A stretch of 64,000 nucleotides of DNA from JADKIH01 sp964595205 (GCA_964595205.1 CAZQOQ010000018.1:62001-126000); one strand, 5' to 3'. Shown: positions 43,804 through 52,326, counted from the stretch's first letter. Notes: generated from the letters alone by a model not told the origin. Numbers and translations are program-made.

Positions 43804-45249
43804 TTACCCCACGCTACCCTCCAGTGAAATCGCTAACAGCTTTTGTGCTTCTACAGCAAATTCCATTGGAAGTTGATTAAAGACTTCTTTACAATATCCG
43901 TTCACAATAAGCCCGACGGCATCTTCCGTTGATATGCCACGCTGGTTACAATAAAAAATCTGGTCTTCCCCGACTTTGGAGGTTGTGGCTTCGTGTTCCA
44001 CGATGGCAGACTTATTACTGACTTCCAGATAAGGAAATGTATGTGCCCCGCATTTGTCGCCGAGGAGTAATGAATCGCACTGCGAAAAATTTCTTGCGTT
44101 CTCGGCTTTTTTCGAAATACGCACGAGACCGCGATAACTGTTATTGCTGAATCCGCCAGAGATGCCTTTTGAGACGATCGTGCTTCGTGTATTCTTTCCG
44201 AGATGAATCATCTTCGTTCCGGTATCGGCCTGCTGATAATTATTCGTAACGGCAACACTGTAAAATTCGCCGATGGAATTATTTCCCTTTAAAATCACGC
44301 TTGGATATTTCCATGTGATCGCAGAACCGGTTTCTACCTGTGTCCACGAAATCCTTGAATTATCTTCGGCACAGATTCCACGCTTCGTAACGAAATTATA
44401 AACTCCACCCTTTCCGTTTTTGTCGCCCGGATACCAATTCTGAACTGTCGAATATTTCACCTGCGCATCCCTATGCGAATAAATTTCGACGACAGCAGCA
44501 TGGAGCTGGTTTTCGTCGCGCATCGGTGCTGTGCATCCCTCCAGGTAACTAACGTATGAACCTTCATCTGCAATGATGAGTGTTCGTTCGAATTGTCCTG
44601 TGCCGGCAGAATTTATCCGGAAGTATGTGGATAATTCCATCGGACACCGAACGCCCTTTGGTATATAACAGAAAGAACCATCACTGAAAACCGCACTGTT
44701 GAGTGCTGCATAAAAATTATCAGTCGGCGGAACAACCGATCCGAGATACTTTTTAATAAGTTCCGGATGCTCCTGTACCGCTTCGCTGAATGAACAAAAA
44801 ATAATTCCCAATTCTGAGAGCGCCTCGCGAAAAGTAGTCTTTACGGAAACGCTGTCAATCACCGCATCCACTGCAACATTTGCCAGTCGCTTTTGTTCAT
44901 CGAGAGAGATTCCCAGCTTATCAAAAGTTTTTCGAATTTCAGGATCCAGTTCGTCGAGACTGTTCAGCGTCGCCTTTTGTTTAGGTGCAGAATAATAAAT
45001 GATGTCCTGGAAATTTATTTTTGGGTAATGCACATTGGGCCATGTTGGTTCTGTCATTGTCAACCAGTGGCGATACGCCTTCAGTCTCCAATCAAGCAGC
45101 CATTCAGGTTCATTTTTTTTCTTCGAAATGAACCGTACGATTTCCTCGCTGATACCCGGTGGGGCATTATCCGAATCAATATTGCTTACGAAGCCATATT
45201 TGTATTCGCTTTGGGTTAAATCGTCTATTATTTTTAACTCTTCAGTCAT
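43804..45249 (-). CDS. sufB: Fe-S cluster assembly protein SufB
   Basis: Main scaffold protein of the SUF complex on which the [4Fe-4S] cluster is built. The 481-residue sequence has the family words GVRCPMELSTYFRINSAGTGQFERTLIIADEGSYVSYLEGCTAP (about 218-262) and the C-terminal core CGAHTFPYLEVSNKSAIVEHEATTSKVGEDQIFYC (about 399-434). These hold the conserved Cys and His involved in sulfur transfer and assembly. It is the second gene of the operon, following sufA by about 100 bases. Confidence 0.96.
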   Translation of the reverse strand: MTEELKIIDDLTQSEYKYGFVSNIDSDNAPPGISEEIVRFISKKKNEPEWLLDWRLKAYRHWLTMTEPTWPNVHYPKINFQDIIYYSAPKQKATLNSLDELDPEIRKTFDKLGISLDEQKRLANVAVDAVIDSVSVKTTFREALSELGIIFCSFSEAVQEHPELIKKYLGSVVPPTDNFYAALNSAVFSDGSFCYIPKGVRCPMELSTYFRINSAGTGQFERTLIIADEGSYVSYLEGCTAPMRDENQLHAAVVEIYSHRDAQVKYSTVQNWYPGDKNGKGGVYNFVTKRGICAEDNSRISWTQVETGSAITWKYPSVILKGNNSIGEFYSVAVTNNYQQADTGTKMIHLGKNTRSTIVSKGISGGFSNNSYRGLVRISKKAENARNFSQCDSLLLGDKCGAHTFPYLEVSNKSAIVEHEATTSKVGEDQIFYCNQRGISTEDAVGLIVNGYCKEVFNQLPMEFAVEAQKLLAISLEGSVG

Positions 45250-45347
45250 TAGTTTTTTAACTTTTTTACAATAAAAACGCCCATTTTAAGCCGGAATTCG
45301 TTTTATTTAAATTCAATCTAAACAGAAAATCCGGGCAAAAAAAAACG

Positions 45348-45674
45348 TTAAACTGAAAAACTTTCTCCACAACCACATGTTCTTGAGGCATTTGGATTCT
45401 GGAAAAGGAAACCCTTACCATTGAGTCCGTCGCTAAAATCGAGTTCTGTCCCTATTAAATAAAGAAAGCTTTTTTTATCACAAACGATCTTAATTCCCTT
45501 ATCTTCAAATACTTTGTCGTCGGGTCGTTGTATTGTATCGAATTCCAGCTTATAGGTTAAACCCGAGCAACCGCCGCCCTCAACTCCAACTCTGATGAAC
45601 GCTTCGGTGGTTTTGGCTTCTTTTTGCATTAATTCCAGCGCTTTTTCTTTAGCGCGTTCGGTCACTGTAATCAT
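45348..45674 (-). CDS. sufA: Iron-sulfur carrier SufA/IscA-type (HesB)
   Basis: A-type Fe-S carrier that delivers clusters to apoproteins. From the chosen ATG (MITVTERAKEKALELMQ) the 108-residue protein has the three conserved cysteines, one in GGGCSGLTY (about 37-45) and two in TCGCGESFSV at the end. A longer frame opens ten codons upstream, but the added MCLILKQKGK is not part of the family. It heads the suf operon and is divergent from thiL; the spacer between them contains AAGTCAAAAGTC words. Confidence 0.93.
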   Translation of the reverse strand: MITVTERAKEKALELMQKEAKTTEAFIRVGVEGGGCSGLTYKLEFDTIQRPDDKVFEDKGIKIVCDKKSFLYLIGTELDFSDGLNGKGFLFQNPNASRTCGCGESFSV

Positions 45675-45737
45675 TTTGCCTTTCTGCTTTAAAATCAGGC
45701 ACAAAGGTAGGTTTTTTGGTGGGGCGATGCAAGGAAA

Positions 45738-45893
45738 ATTTAAGTCAAAAGTCGAAGGTCAAAAGTCAAAAAAGCATTTTGCCAGAATATTACCTGCAGC
45801 GTTTTTTTGACTTTTACCATAATACATAGTACGTCATCTACATAATTGTCTTTTTGACTTTGGACCTTTGACTTCACCATTTTGACTTAATAA
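45738..45893. repeat. AAGTCAAAAGTC word islands in the sufA-thiL spacer
   Basis: Left part has AAGTCAAAAGTCGAAGGTCA and similar words; right part carries the complement (TTTTTGACTTTGGACCTTTG, TTTTGACTTA). Together they form an inverted pair around an AT-rich centre with TACATAGTACGTCAT. The stretch holds the divergent promoter region of sufA and thiL. Confidence 0.75.
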
Positions 45894-45913
45894 GAAAATC
45901 CGATCTTCGTTTC

Positions 45914-46972
45914 ATGTTTGAAAATAAAAACAGTCGCACCGAGCTGGGCACATTGGGAGAATTCGCAATCATCGATCATATTGCTGAGAATGTTGAGATA
46001 AAAAATTCCGAAAGTCTGAAGGGCATTGGCGATGATGCTGCTGTAATTGAAAACGGCGACAGGCTTACTGTTGTGAGTACAGACATGCTTGTTGAAGGTG
46101 TTCATTTTGATTTATCATTTCATCCGCTAAAACATCTGGGATATAAATCGGTGGTTGTTAACCTCAGCGACATCTATGCTATGAATGCAACGCCGAAACA
46201 AATATTGGTGAGCATTGCAATTTCGAATCGCTTTTCGCTGGAAGCGATTGAGGAACTGTATGCGGGCATGAATCTCGCCTGTTCGAATTACAAGGTCGAT
46301 CTCGTTGGAGGAGATACTACCTCTTCAACATCGGGATTAATTTTATCGATCACGGCAATTGGCGTTTCAACGAAAGATAAAATTACCTATCGTAATGGGG
46401 CGAAAGAAAATGATTTGCTATGTGTCTCCGGAGATTTAGGCGGAGCCTATGTTGGATTGCAGCTTTTGGAAAGAGAGAAAAAAATATTTATTGAGAACCC
46501 GAAGATCCAACCTGATCTCAGTGGCAATGATTATATTCTCGAGCGACAACTAAAACCGGAAGCGCGCAGAGACATCATCGAAAAGCTTGGAGAACTTGGT
46601 GTGAAGCCTACATCGATGATTGACATTTCAGACGGACTTTCGTCGGAGACTCTGCACATCTGTCGTCAATCGGGAGTCGGCTGCAACATCTATGAAGATA
46701 AGATACCGATCGATCCCCAGACATTCGAACGTGCACGGGAGTTTAATCTTGATCCTACGGTTTGTGCATTGAATGGCGGCGAGGATTATGAATTATTATT
46801 TACAGTTGAACAGAAGGATTATGAAAAGCTTCGTGAGCATCTGGATATTTCCATCATCGGCCACATGACTGATGCAGCATCAGGAACAAATCTGATTGAC
46901 AAGTCGGGCAATGTTGTTAAGCTTACAGCGCAGGGTTGGGATGCGTTGTTGAATAAAAATTTTTCGGGTTGA
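45914..46972 (+). CDS. thiL: Thiamine-monophosphate kinase
   Basis: ATP-dependent kinase making thiamine diphosphate from thiamine monophosphate, the last step of cofactor synthesis. The 352-residue protein of the AIR synthase/PurM fold has IGDDAAVIE (37-45), DMLVEGVHFDL (56-66), NLSDIYAMNATP (81-92) with the Mg-binding Asp, and DLVGGDTTSS (about 128-137). C-terminal ISDGLSSETLHIC and GGEDYELLFT complete the active site. Divergent from the suf operon. No other thi gene or TPP riboswitch was seen. Confidence 0.93.
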   Translation: MFENKNSRTELGTLGEFAIIDHIAENVEIKNSESLKGIGDDAAVIENGDRLTVVSTDMLVEGVHFDLSFHPLKHLGYKSVVVNLSDIYAMNATPKQILVSIAISNRFSLEAIEELYAGMNLACSNYKVDLVGGDTTSSTSGLILSITAIGVSTKDKITYRNGAKENDLLCVSGDLGGAYVGLQLLEREKKIFIENPKIQPDLSGNDYILERQLKPEARRDIIEKLGELGVKPTSMIDISDGLSSETLHICRQSGVGCNIYEDKIPIDPQTFERAREFNLDPTVCALNGGEDYELLFTVEQKDYEKLREHLDISIIGHMTDAASGTNLIDKSGNVVKLTAQGWDALLNKNFSG

Positions 46973-47126
46973 GGATTTAATTTTTCAAATGAAAATTTAT
47001 GAAGCAAGAGTCCAAAGAAAATATTTCAAAAAGGGCTTGACTTTAGAATAGAAATCACCGGGCAAAGTGGAGATTGCATTCTACTATTAGTTAAAATTTA
47101 CTATAAATATTTTCCATCCCATAATA

Positions 47127-47151
47127 ATGCGGTCACAAATTGTGACCGCAT
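47127..47151. promoter_or_regulatory. Perfect 25-base palindrome upstream of the ORF6N gene
   Basis: Arms ATGCGGTCACAA and TTGTGACCGCAT flank one central A. It lies 120 bases upstream of the ORF6N start. The same 25 bases, with CT following, recur inside the ORF6N coding region, suggesting a binding site for the gene's own product or for a shared regulator. Confidence 0.5.
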
Positions 47152-47250
47152 CTGAAACAGTATGTTCGAATTTTAAGGAACAAATATTAACCTGCTTAAA
47201 ATGGTTATTTACCCTTTCAATAAATTTAATTTTGCATAGATATATCTTCA

Positions 47251-47270
47251 TTGGTTAGAAATATAACCAA
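47251..47270. promoter_or_regulatory. Inverted repeat abutting the ORF6N start codon
   Basis: TTGGTTA and TAACCAA, perfect 7-base arms around GAAATA, end exactly at the base before the ATG. It would overlap the ribosome-loading region, so it may be an operator or a translational control hairpin. Confidence 0.4.
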
Positions 47271-47801
47271 ATGAATCTAATTTATTATCCGATGCAATTA
47301 CAGGTTATACAAAAGAAAATATATGATGTACGAGGTCAAAGAGTCATGCTCGATTTCGATCTTGCAATTCTTTATGACGTGGAAACAAAGGTCCTTAACC
47401 AGGCTGTAAAAAGAAACATCGATCGATTTCCGGAAAAGTTTATGTTTAGACTCACTATACAGGAATGGAAAATGATGCGGTCACAAATTGTGACCGCATC
47501 TCAAAACAAAAGAAATAAAAAGGTTACCCCATTTGCATTTACCGAGCATGGTGTAACAATGTTAGCCAGTGTACTTAAAAGTAAGAAAGCAATAAAGATG
47601 AATATAACCATAGTAGAAGCATTTATTGCTTTAAAGCAATTCGTTCTCACATATAAAAAATTAGCCCAAAAAATTGCTTCGCTTGAAAAAAAGCATAACC
47701 GAAAGTTTACCGATATATATGAGGCCCTAAACCTATTGTTGAATGAAAAAAAAGTAAAAGAAAATTGGCAGAGGAGAAAAAGAATTGGATTTAAAAGATA
47801 A
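47271..47801 (+). CDS. ORF6N domain-containing DNA-binding protein
   Basis: Phage-type regulatory protein. The N-terminal ORF6N domain (about residues 10-95) is typical: VRGQRVMLDFDLAILYDVETKVLNQAVKRNIDRFPEKFMFRL, then W-K-M-M-R-S-Q-I-V-T-A-S (66-77) and FAFTEHGVTMLASVL. The C-terminal 60 residues form a basic coiled-coil-like helix rich in Lys and Glu. ORF6N proteins are related to KilA-N DNA-binding domains and are found in phages and as standalone bacterial genes. No phage genes surround it. The RSQIVT segment is encoded by a perfect DNA palindrome that is duplicated upstream. Confidence 0.88.
   Translation: MNLIYYPMQLQVIQKKIYDVRGQRVMLDFDLAILYDVETKVLNQAVKRNIDRFPEKFMFRLTIQEWKMMRSQIVTASQNKRNKKVTPFAFTEHGVTMLASVLKSKKAIKMNITIVEAFIALKQFVLTYKKLAQKIASLEKKHNRKFTDIYEALNLLLNEKKVKENWQRRKRIGFKR
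47475..47499. other. Same 25-base palindrome inside the ORF6N coding region
   Basis: Identical to the upstream palindrome, with identical CT after it. In frame it encodes M69-R-S-Q-I-V-T-A-S77. The two copies are 348 bases apart, centre to centre. Confidence 0.9.
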
Positions 47802-47808
47802 TAATGGG

Positions 47809-48507
47809 CTATATGTTTGCCTTCTCTTTTCTTTGAAGCAAATATTCAAAAATCGTCACATTCATCATAATCAGAAGCATTCCATAAAAAACATCTTCAA
47901 AAGGAATGGTCAACAAACGAATTCCCGTGAATTCATTTTCGTTGTAACTGACCACAGCTTCGTCTATACCTGTTCCGGTTAATATGCCATTACAAATGAA
48001 GAAGGGGATCAGCAAAACCAGATATGCAAGATAAAATCTCTTCATCCATTTTACCTTTCTGAAAAATTCATTGTACAATATTAAAGCTGAAAGCAGAAGA
48101 AATGTTACTGTAGGATATAACCTGGGAAAAAACAGCGTAAGGGTAAACAACAACACTAAAATTATTATCGATGAAATTAAGACGGCTCTCCCAAAGAAAT
48201 AATTACTCTTCAGCAGGCCGAAACAATAATATGTAAAGACACATGCATAAGGGATGCAAATGAAAAAAAGAATTTCCTCTAAGGGAATATTAAAAAAATA
48301 AACGCCGATCAGGTACCTTGGATTAAACGACCACACTCCCCATCCGGTGAATAGAATATCCCAGGCAATGAAAAAAGTTGCCGTTATTAACATGGCCGGA
48401 ACAGAGGCATGCCATTTTTTATGAAAAAGAATTTTAGGATGAAAGGAAAAAAGAAACGGAACAATTACAGCAAATAAATCAACAAGCAGGTATGTGAATC
48501 TGGTCAT
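47809..48507 (-). CDS. crtY: Lycopene cyclase (fused CrtYcd type)
   Basis: Membrane enzyme closing beta-rings on lycopene to give beta-carotene. The 232-residue, seven-helix protein consists of two similar halves, each with a FxxxPxExxxFF-type motif: NIPLEEILFFICIPYACVFTYYC (about 72-94) in the first and AYLVLLIPFF...TGIRLLTIPFEDVFYGMLLIMMN (about 160-220) in the second. This matches the fused heterodimeric cyclases of Bacteroidota, not the FAD-dependent CrtY. It is the last gene of the carotenoid operon, 3 bases after crtZ, and is convergent with the ORF6N gene. Confidence 0.9.
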   Translation of the reverse strand: MTRFTYLLVDLFAVIVPFLFSFHPKILFHKKWHASVPAMLITATFFIAWDILFTGWGVWSFNPRYLIGVYFFNIPLEEILFFICIPYACVFTYYCFGLLKSNYFFGRAVLISSIIILVLLFTLTLFFPRLYPTVTFLLLSALILYNEFFRKVKWMKRFYLAYLVLLIPFFICNGILTGTGIDEAVVSYNENEFTGIRLLTIPFEDVFYGMLLIMMNVTIFEYLLQRKEKANI

Positions 48508-48510
48508 CAG

Positions 48511-48963
48511 TTATAAACCTGCTTCTTTATAAAACTTCTTTGGTATAAGTAGTAATCCGAAACATTCACCATCTTCTTTGCCCAAATGCTTATGGTGAAT
48601 TTTATGCGCTCTTCTTAAGGCATTGAAATAAGGAATGTTTAATCGCTTGAAAAATTCCAAACGCTGATGAATCAATAAATCATGAATTAAAAAATATGTA
48701 AGTCCGTATAAGGTTATTCCGATTCCGATGAAGAATAGATAACTAAAACCGGGATACCCCAGAAAAATACAAACGATTCCCGGAATGGAATAAAATAAAA
48801 AAAAGAAATCGTTTCGTTCAAAAAACCCATCACTTGTTTTTTTATGGTGGTCTTTGTGCAGTGACCATAAGACTCCATGCATAATATATTTATGAGTAAA
48901 CCATGCGACTGCCTCCATTCCTGCAAAGGCCGCAATCAGACAGAATATTTTAATGTACCACAT
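48511..48963 (-). CDS. crtZ: Beta-carotene 3-hydroxylase
   Basis: Membrane di-iron hydroxylase adding 3-OH groups to beta-rings, producing zeaxanthin. The 150-residue protein shows four His clusters of the fatty acid hydroxylase superfamily: HKYIMHG (24-30), HKDHHKK (37-43), HDLLIHQRLEFF (about 94-105) and HKIHHKHLG (about 115-123), followed by DGECFGLLLIPKK. It lies between idi and crtY with very short spacers. Confidence 0.93.
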   Translation of the reverse strand: MWYIKIFCLIAAFAGMEAVAWFTHKYIMHGVLWSLHKDHHKKTSDGFFERNDFFFLFYSIPGIVCIFLGYPGFSYLFFIGIGITLYGLTYFLIHDLLIHQRLEFFKRLNIPYFNALRRAHKIHHKHLGKEDGECFGLLLIPKKFYKEAGL

Positions 48964-48973
48964 CTCCTTTGTA

Positions 48974-49489
48974 TTATATTAATTCACCTAATAACTTTCT
49001 ATCAACACAAATCTTCAGCCATGGGGTGTATTTATCAGCATTATTCTGAAGATCGTTTTTTAATTCGTCTGCCGACATATATTTCCAATCATCGGCCTCG
49101 GCCGGATTTAACCGCGGCGGTTTGTCTGAAACTGAATAGAAAACATGATCGAGCTCATGTTCGATGAGTCCGTTTTTCAGATCAGCGAGATAGACAAACG
49201 AATCAGTAAAAATCAATTCTGCTTTCATCCCCATTTCATCCAACAGGCGCCTCTTAGCGGCGTCCATAACCGATTCGCCGGGCAATGGATGTCCGCAGCA
49301 TGTATTTGACCACAGTCCGGCACAATGATACTTTGTCTTCGCCCTCCTTTGCAGAAGCAATTCTCCCTTACTATTGAAAATGAATACAGACACAGCCCGG
49401 TGTAACAGCCCTTTTACATGTACTTCCGTCTTTCCGGCAATTCCAACGGTATTATCTTTTTCATCAACCAGGATTACATTCTCATCCAT
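48974..49489 (-). CDS. idi: Isopentenyl-diphosphate delta-isomerase, type I
   Basis: Nudix-fold isomerase interconverting IPP and DMAPP, supplying isoprenoid precursors for the carotenoid pathway. The 171-residue protein has the conserved cysteine block SNTCCGHPLPGESVMDAAKRR (start about 60), the Nudix-type LLDEMGM helix, and the catalytic glutamate in EHELDHVFY (about 113-121). The start overlaps the stop of the upstream unknown gene by eight bases, so it belongs to the crt operon. Confidence 0.93.
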   Translation of the reverse strand: MDENVILVDEKDNTVGIAGKTEVHVKGLLHRAVSVFIFNSKGELLLQRRAKTKYHCAGLWSNTCCGHPLPGESVMDAAKRRLLDEMGMKAELIFTDSFVYLADLKNGLIEHELDHVFYSVSDKPPRLNPAEADDWKYMSADELKNDLQNNADKYTPWLKICVDRKLLGELI

Positions 49490-49991
49490 TGATAAAGAAA
49501 TTTTTTTCCGGTGTTGAACAATATTCCGATATGCTCATGCATTTTTTAATCCTGTTTTTTAAATCCTGATCTGTAAGTTCGCTCCATTTTGCCATAATAA
49601 ACTTTTTATCTTCCTCGATGCTTTCATCATAAAAGAGGAAGAATGGAATATTCGTCTGTATACAAAAACGAAGGTATCTGAGTTCGGCGGTACCTGCATT
49701 GTTCCTGATGGTATTTTCCAATAAATTTTTTCCTTTCCTGAAATATTTTATTTTTTCTACCGGAGAAGTGGAAATTTTTGAATGTAGGATGAGTACAAGA
49801 CTTCTGTATCCGTTGAAGACCGGGTTATTGTCTGATTGTGTCATCAGAAAATTATCGAGTTCTTCCGGACTATTCTCCAGGAAGGCCGTTTCACACATTT
49901 TCCTGACTTTCACAAGATCCTCACAAGCGTAAGTAAAGCGGTGAACAGAAAAAAATATTATTGCAGAAAATAATACGATCCTGGTTTTCAT
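49482..49991 (-). CDS. Secreted hypothetical protein within the carotenoid operon
   Basis: Not recognised. From the chosen ATG it begins MKTRIVLFSAIIFFSVHRFTYA, a signal peptide, followed by a helical soluble domain of about 145 residues containing four or five cysteines. It includes ACEDLVKVRKMCETAF near the mature N-terminus and KCMSISEYCSTPEKNF at the C-terminus. The ATG overlaps the crtB stop as ATGA, and its own stop overlaps idi by eight bases, so translation is coupled on both sides. That places it firmly in the pathway operon although it is exported. A role in pigment placement or membrane lipid handling is conjecture. Confidence 0.7.
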   Translation of the reverse strand: MKTRIVLFSAIIFFSVHRFTYACEDLVKVRKMCETAFLENSPEELDNFLMTQSDNNPVFNGYRSLVLILHSKISTSPVEKIKYFRKGKNLLENTIRNNAGTAELRYLRFCIQTNIPFFLFYDESIEEDKKFIMAKWSELTDQDLKNRIKKCMSISEYCSTPEKNFFING

Positions 49992-50821
49992 AATGTATTG
50001 AATTGTTCTTTTAAAAGACAATTTAACATGAGGCTGAACTTTTTGCTTCCCGGCAAGCGTATCCTCTTTGAGAGAACGATTTCGACAGGTGTCCTTTTAA
50101 TTTTATTAAAGAGATTTTTATAATAACTATAAGCAAGATAAACGCCCCTTCTTGAAGATGAAGGTAAACGCCTGATACCCTCGAGTGCGATTTTAAATTC
50201 CTGTTCAATTTCCCGCTCGATTATTTTCTTCTGATCCGGAGTAAACTCTGACGATGACAAAGGAAAATAATTTCTTCCAAGATCATTAATATCGCTGCCA
50301 AGATCGCGAAGAAAATTTACTTTTTGAAATGCGGAACCAAGTTTCATGGCATAGGGCTTCAGTTCTTCATATTTTTTTGAGTCGCCATTGGTAAAAACTT
50401 TCAGGCACATGAGGCCCACAGCTTCGGCAGAACCGTAAATATAATCCTCGAAATTTCGCCTGTCGTATTTAACTTTCGCGAGATCCATTTCCATGCTTAA
50501 AAGAAATGACTCGATTAAATCTCTGCCAATACCATATTTATTAACCGTATCCTGGAAACTATTCAACACGGGATTTATACTGATCTTCTGTTCAATTGCA
50601 TCGTAGGTGTCGGTTTTAAATTTTTCAAGCAGCGATTTCTTATCATACCCGTGAAACGAATCAACGATTTCATCAGCACATCTCACGAATCCATAAATAT
50701 TATATATGGGTTCATGCAATTCGCCTCCGAGGAATTTAATGCCCAACGTAAAGCTGGTACTATACGTATGAGTAACTATCCTGCTCACATTTGCTGATAC
50801 TTTATCAAAAAGTTTTTTCAT
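49988..50821 (-). CDS. crtB: Phytoene synthase
   Basis: Head-to-head prenyl transferase condensing two geranylgeranyl diphosphates to phytoene. The 277-residue protein has the two aspartate-rich Mg-binding motifs in family context, YGFVRCADEIVDSFHG (about 43-58; variant DxxxD) and QKVNFLRDLGSDINDLGRNYFP (about 167-188), and the YIYGSAEAVGLMCLKVF helix. The start overlaps the crtI stop by four bases (ATGA). A squalene synthase is less likely given the neighbours. Confidence 0.93.
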   Translation of the reverse strand: MKKLFDKVSANVSRIVTHTYSTSFTLGIKFLGGELHEPIYNIYGFVRCADEIVDSFHGYDKKSLLEKFKTDTYDAIEQKISINPVLNSFQDTVNKYGIGRDLIESFLLSMEMDLAKVKYDRRNFEDYIYGSAEAVGLMCLKVFTNGDSKKYEELKPYAMKLGSAFQKVNFLRDLGSDINDLGRNYFPLSSSEFTPDQKKIIEREIEQEFKIALEGIRRLPSSSRRGVYLAYSYYKNLFNKIKRTPVEIVLSKRIRLPGSKKFSLMLNCLLKEQFNTL

Positions 50822-52299
50822 TTTATCCTCCTGAATGATTTTATTAATTCTCTTGAAGCAATTTGACCGGAAATTATTGATGGCGGAACTCCTGGACCGG
50901 GCACTGTCATTTGTCCGGCATAAAAAAGGTTGCTGACTTTTCTGCTTTTAATCCGGGGCTTCAGAACTGCTGTCTGTGAAAGAACATTTGCCAGGCCGTA
51001 AGCATTTCCCTTATATGCATGATAGTCCTTTGCAAAATCCGATATGCAATAACTCTTTTTGTATATGATATGATCCCGGATTTTTCCCTTTGTATAATTC
51101 TCAATGCGGCTTAAAATCAGGTTGAAATATTCTTCGCGCACAACTTCGTCGTCATTGATTCCCGGGGTGAGCGGCATCAGGATAAATATGTTTTCCTTGC
51201 CGGCAGGTGCAACGGAATCGTCAGTCCTGGAAGGGCAACATACATAGAACAATGGATTCGTTGGCCATTTTTTCTTTTCATAAATATCATCCAGGTGTTG
51301 ATTGAAATCTTCATCGAAGAACAGGTTGTGATGTTCCAGTTTATCAATTTTTTTATTTATTCCGAGATAAAAGATGAGGGCAGAGGGAGACAGCGTTCTG
51401 GTATTCCAGTAATCTCCTGAATACTCACGGTAATCATTCTCCAGGAGTTCCTGTTCGATATGATTATAATCTGCGCTGCCTATCAATGCGTCTATGCTTC
51501 TTTCGCCTTTCCGTGTGACGATACCGGATATTTTGCCATTACGAATATTCAATTTAGTTACTTCCTCATCTGTATGAAAGACTGCACCGTTATTTTCAGC
51601 GATCGTCTTCATGGCTTCTGTAATTTTTCCAAATCCACCTTTTGGATACCATGTTCCAAGGTTAAAAGCCGCGTGGTTCATCAGACTGTACAACGCCGGA
51701 ATTTTAGATGGTGACGCCCCCAGAAAGATAACGGGGAATTCCATGAGCGAAATCAGCTGGGGATTTTTAAAATATTTTCTCACATGCCTGCTGAATGATG
51801 ACAATAAATTCAGCCTGAAAGAATTTTTTATGACTCTCCAGTTCATAAATTCCAGCCATGAAGAAGATGTTTTATCAATCATTCCATCCATCGCAACATG
51901 GTATTTTATTGCGGCATCGTTAAGAAATTTTTTTAACTGTCCGGCTGCGCCTTTCTCTTTCGACTCAAATAGTTCATATAAGGCCTCTGAGCCGGCAGGT
52001 ATTTTCATAGTATCGTTTCCTGAAAAAATAATGGTAAACGAAGGATCGAGCCTGATCAGATCATAAAAATCAGATGATGTCTTTCCGAACCGGTTATAGA
52101 ATTTTTCAAACACATCCGGCATCCAATACCAGCTTGGGCCCATGTCAAATAAAAACCCCTCTGCATTTAATTGCCTTGCTCTACCCCCTATACTACTGTT
52201 TTTCTCGTAAACATGAACGTTAAAATCTTCCGATGCCAAAATCGCAGCGGAAGTTAAACCCGAGAATCCTGAGCCGATTATTGCTATTTCCTTCTTCAA
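50818..52299 (-). CDS. crtI: Phytoene desaturase
   Basis: FAD-dependent desaturase converting phytoene to lycopene. The 493-residue protein opens with the dinucleotide-binding motif AIIGSGFSGLTSAAILA (5-21) and YEKNSSIGGRA, and ends with the carotenoid-desaturase signature NLFYAGQMTVPGPGVPPSIISGQ (about 462-484). It starts with TTG, 27 bases after the carH-like stop. Its own stop overlaps crtB by four bases. Position and signature rule out a ketolase of the CrtO type. Confidence 0.94.
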   Translation of the reverse strand: MKKEIAIIGSGFSGLTSAAILASEDFNVHVYEKNSSIGGRARQLNAEGFLFDMGPSWYWMPDVFEKFYNRFGKTSSDFYDLIRLDPSFTIIFSGNDTMKIPAGSEALYELFESKEKGAAGQLKKFLNDAAIKYHVAMDGMIDKTSSSWLEFMNWRVIKNSFRLNLLSSFSRHVRKYFKNPQLISLMEFPVIFLGASPSKIPALYSLMNHAAFNLGTWYPKGGFGKITEAMKTIAENNGAVFHTDEEVTKLNIRNGKISGIVTRKGERSIDALIGSADYNHIEQELLENDYREYSGDYWNTRTLSPSALIFYLGINKKIDKLEHHNLFFDEDFNQHLDDIYEKKKWPTNPLFYVCCPSRTDDSVAPAGKENIFILMPLTPGINDDEVVREEYFNLILSRIENYTKGKIRDHIIYKKSYCISDFAKDYHAYKGNAYGLANVLSQTAVLKPRIKSRKVSNLFYAGQMTVPGPGVPPSIISGQIASRELIKSFRRIK

Positions 52300-52326
52300 C
52301 GTATGTTTAATTGATCACAAATTTCG

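Noticed and set aside
47271..47801. Considered the ORF6N gene as part of a prophage
   Set aside because: Neighbours are thiL and the carotenoid operon; no integrase, portal, capsid or other phage gene is present.
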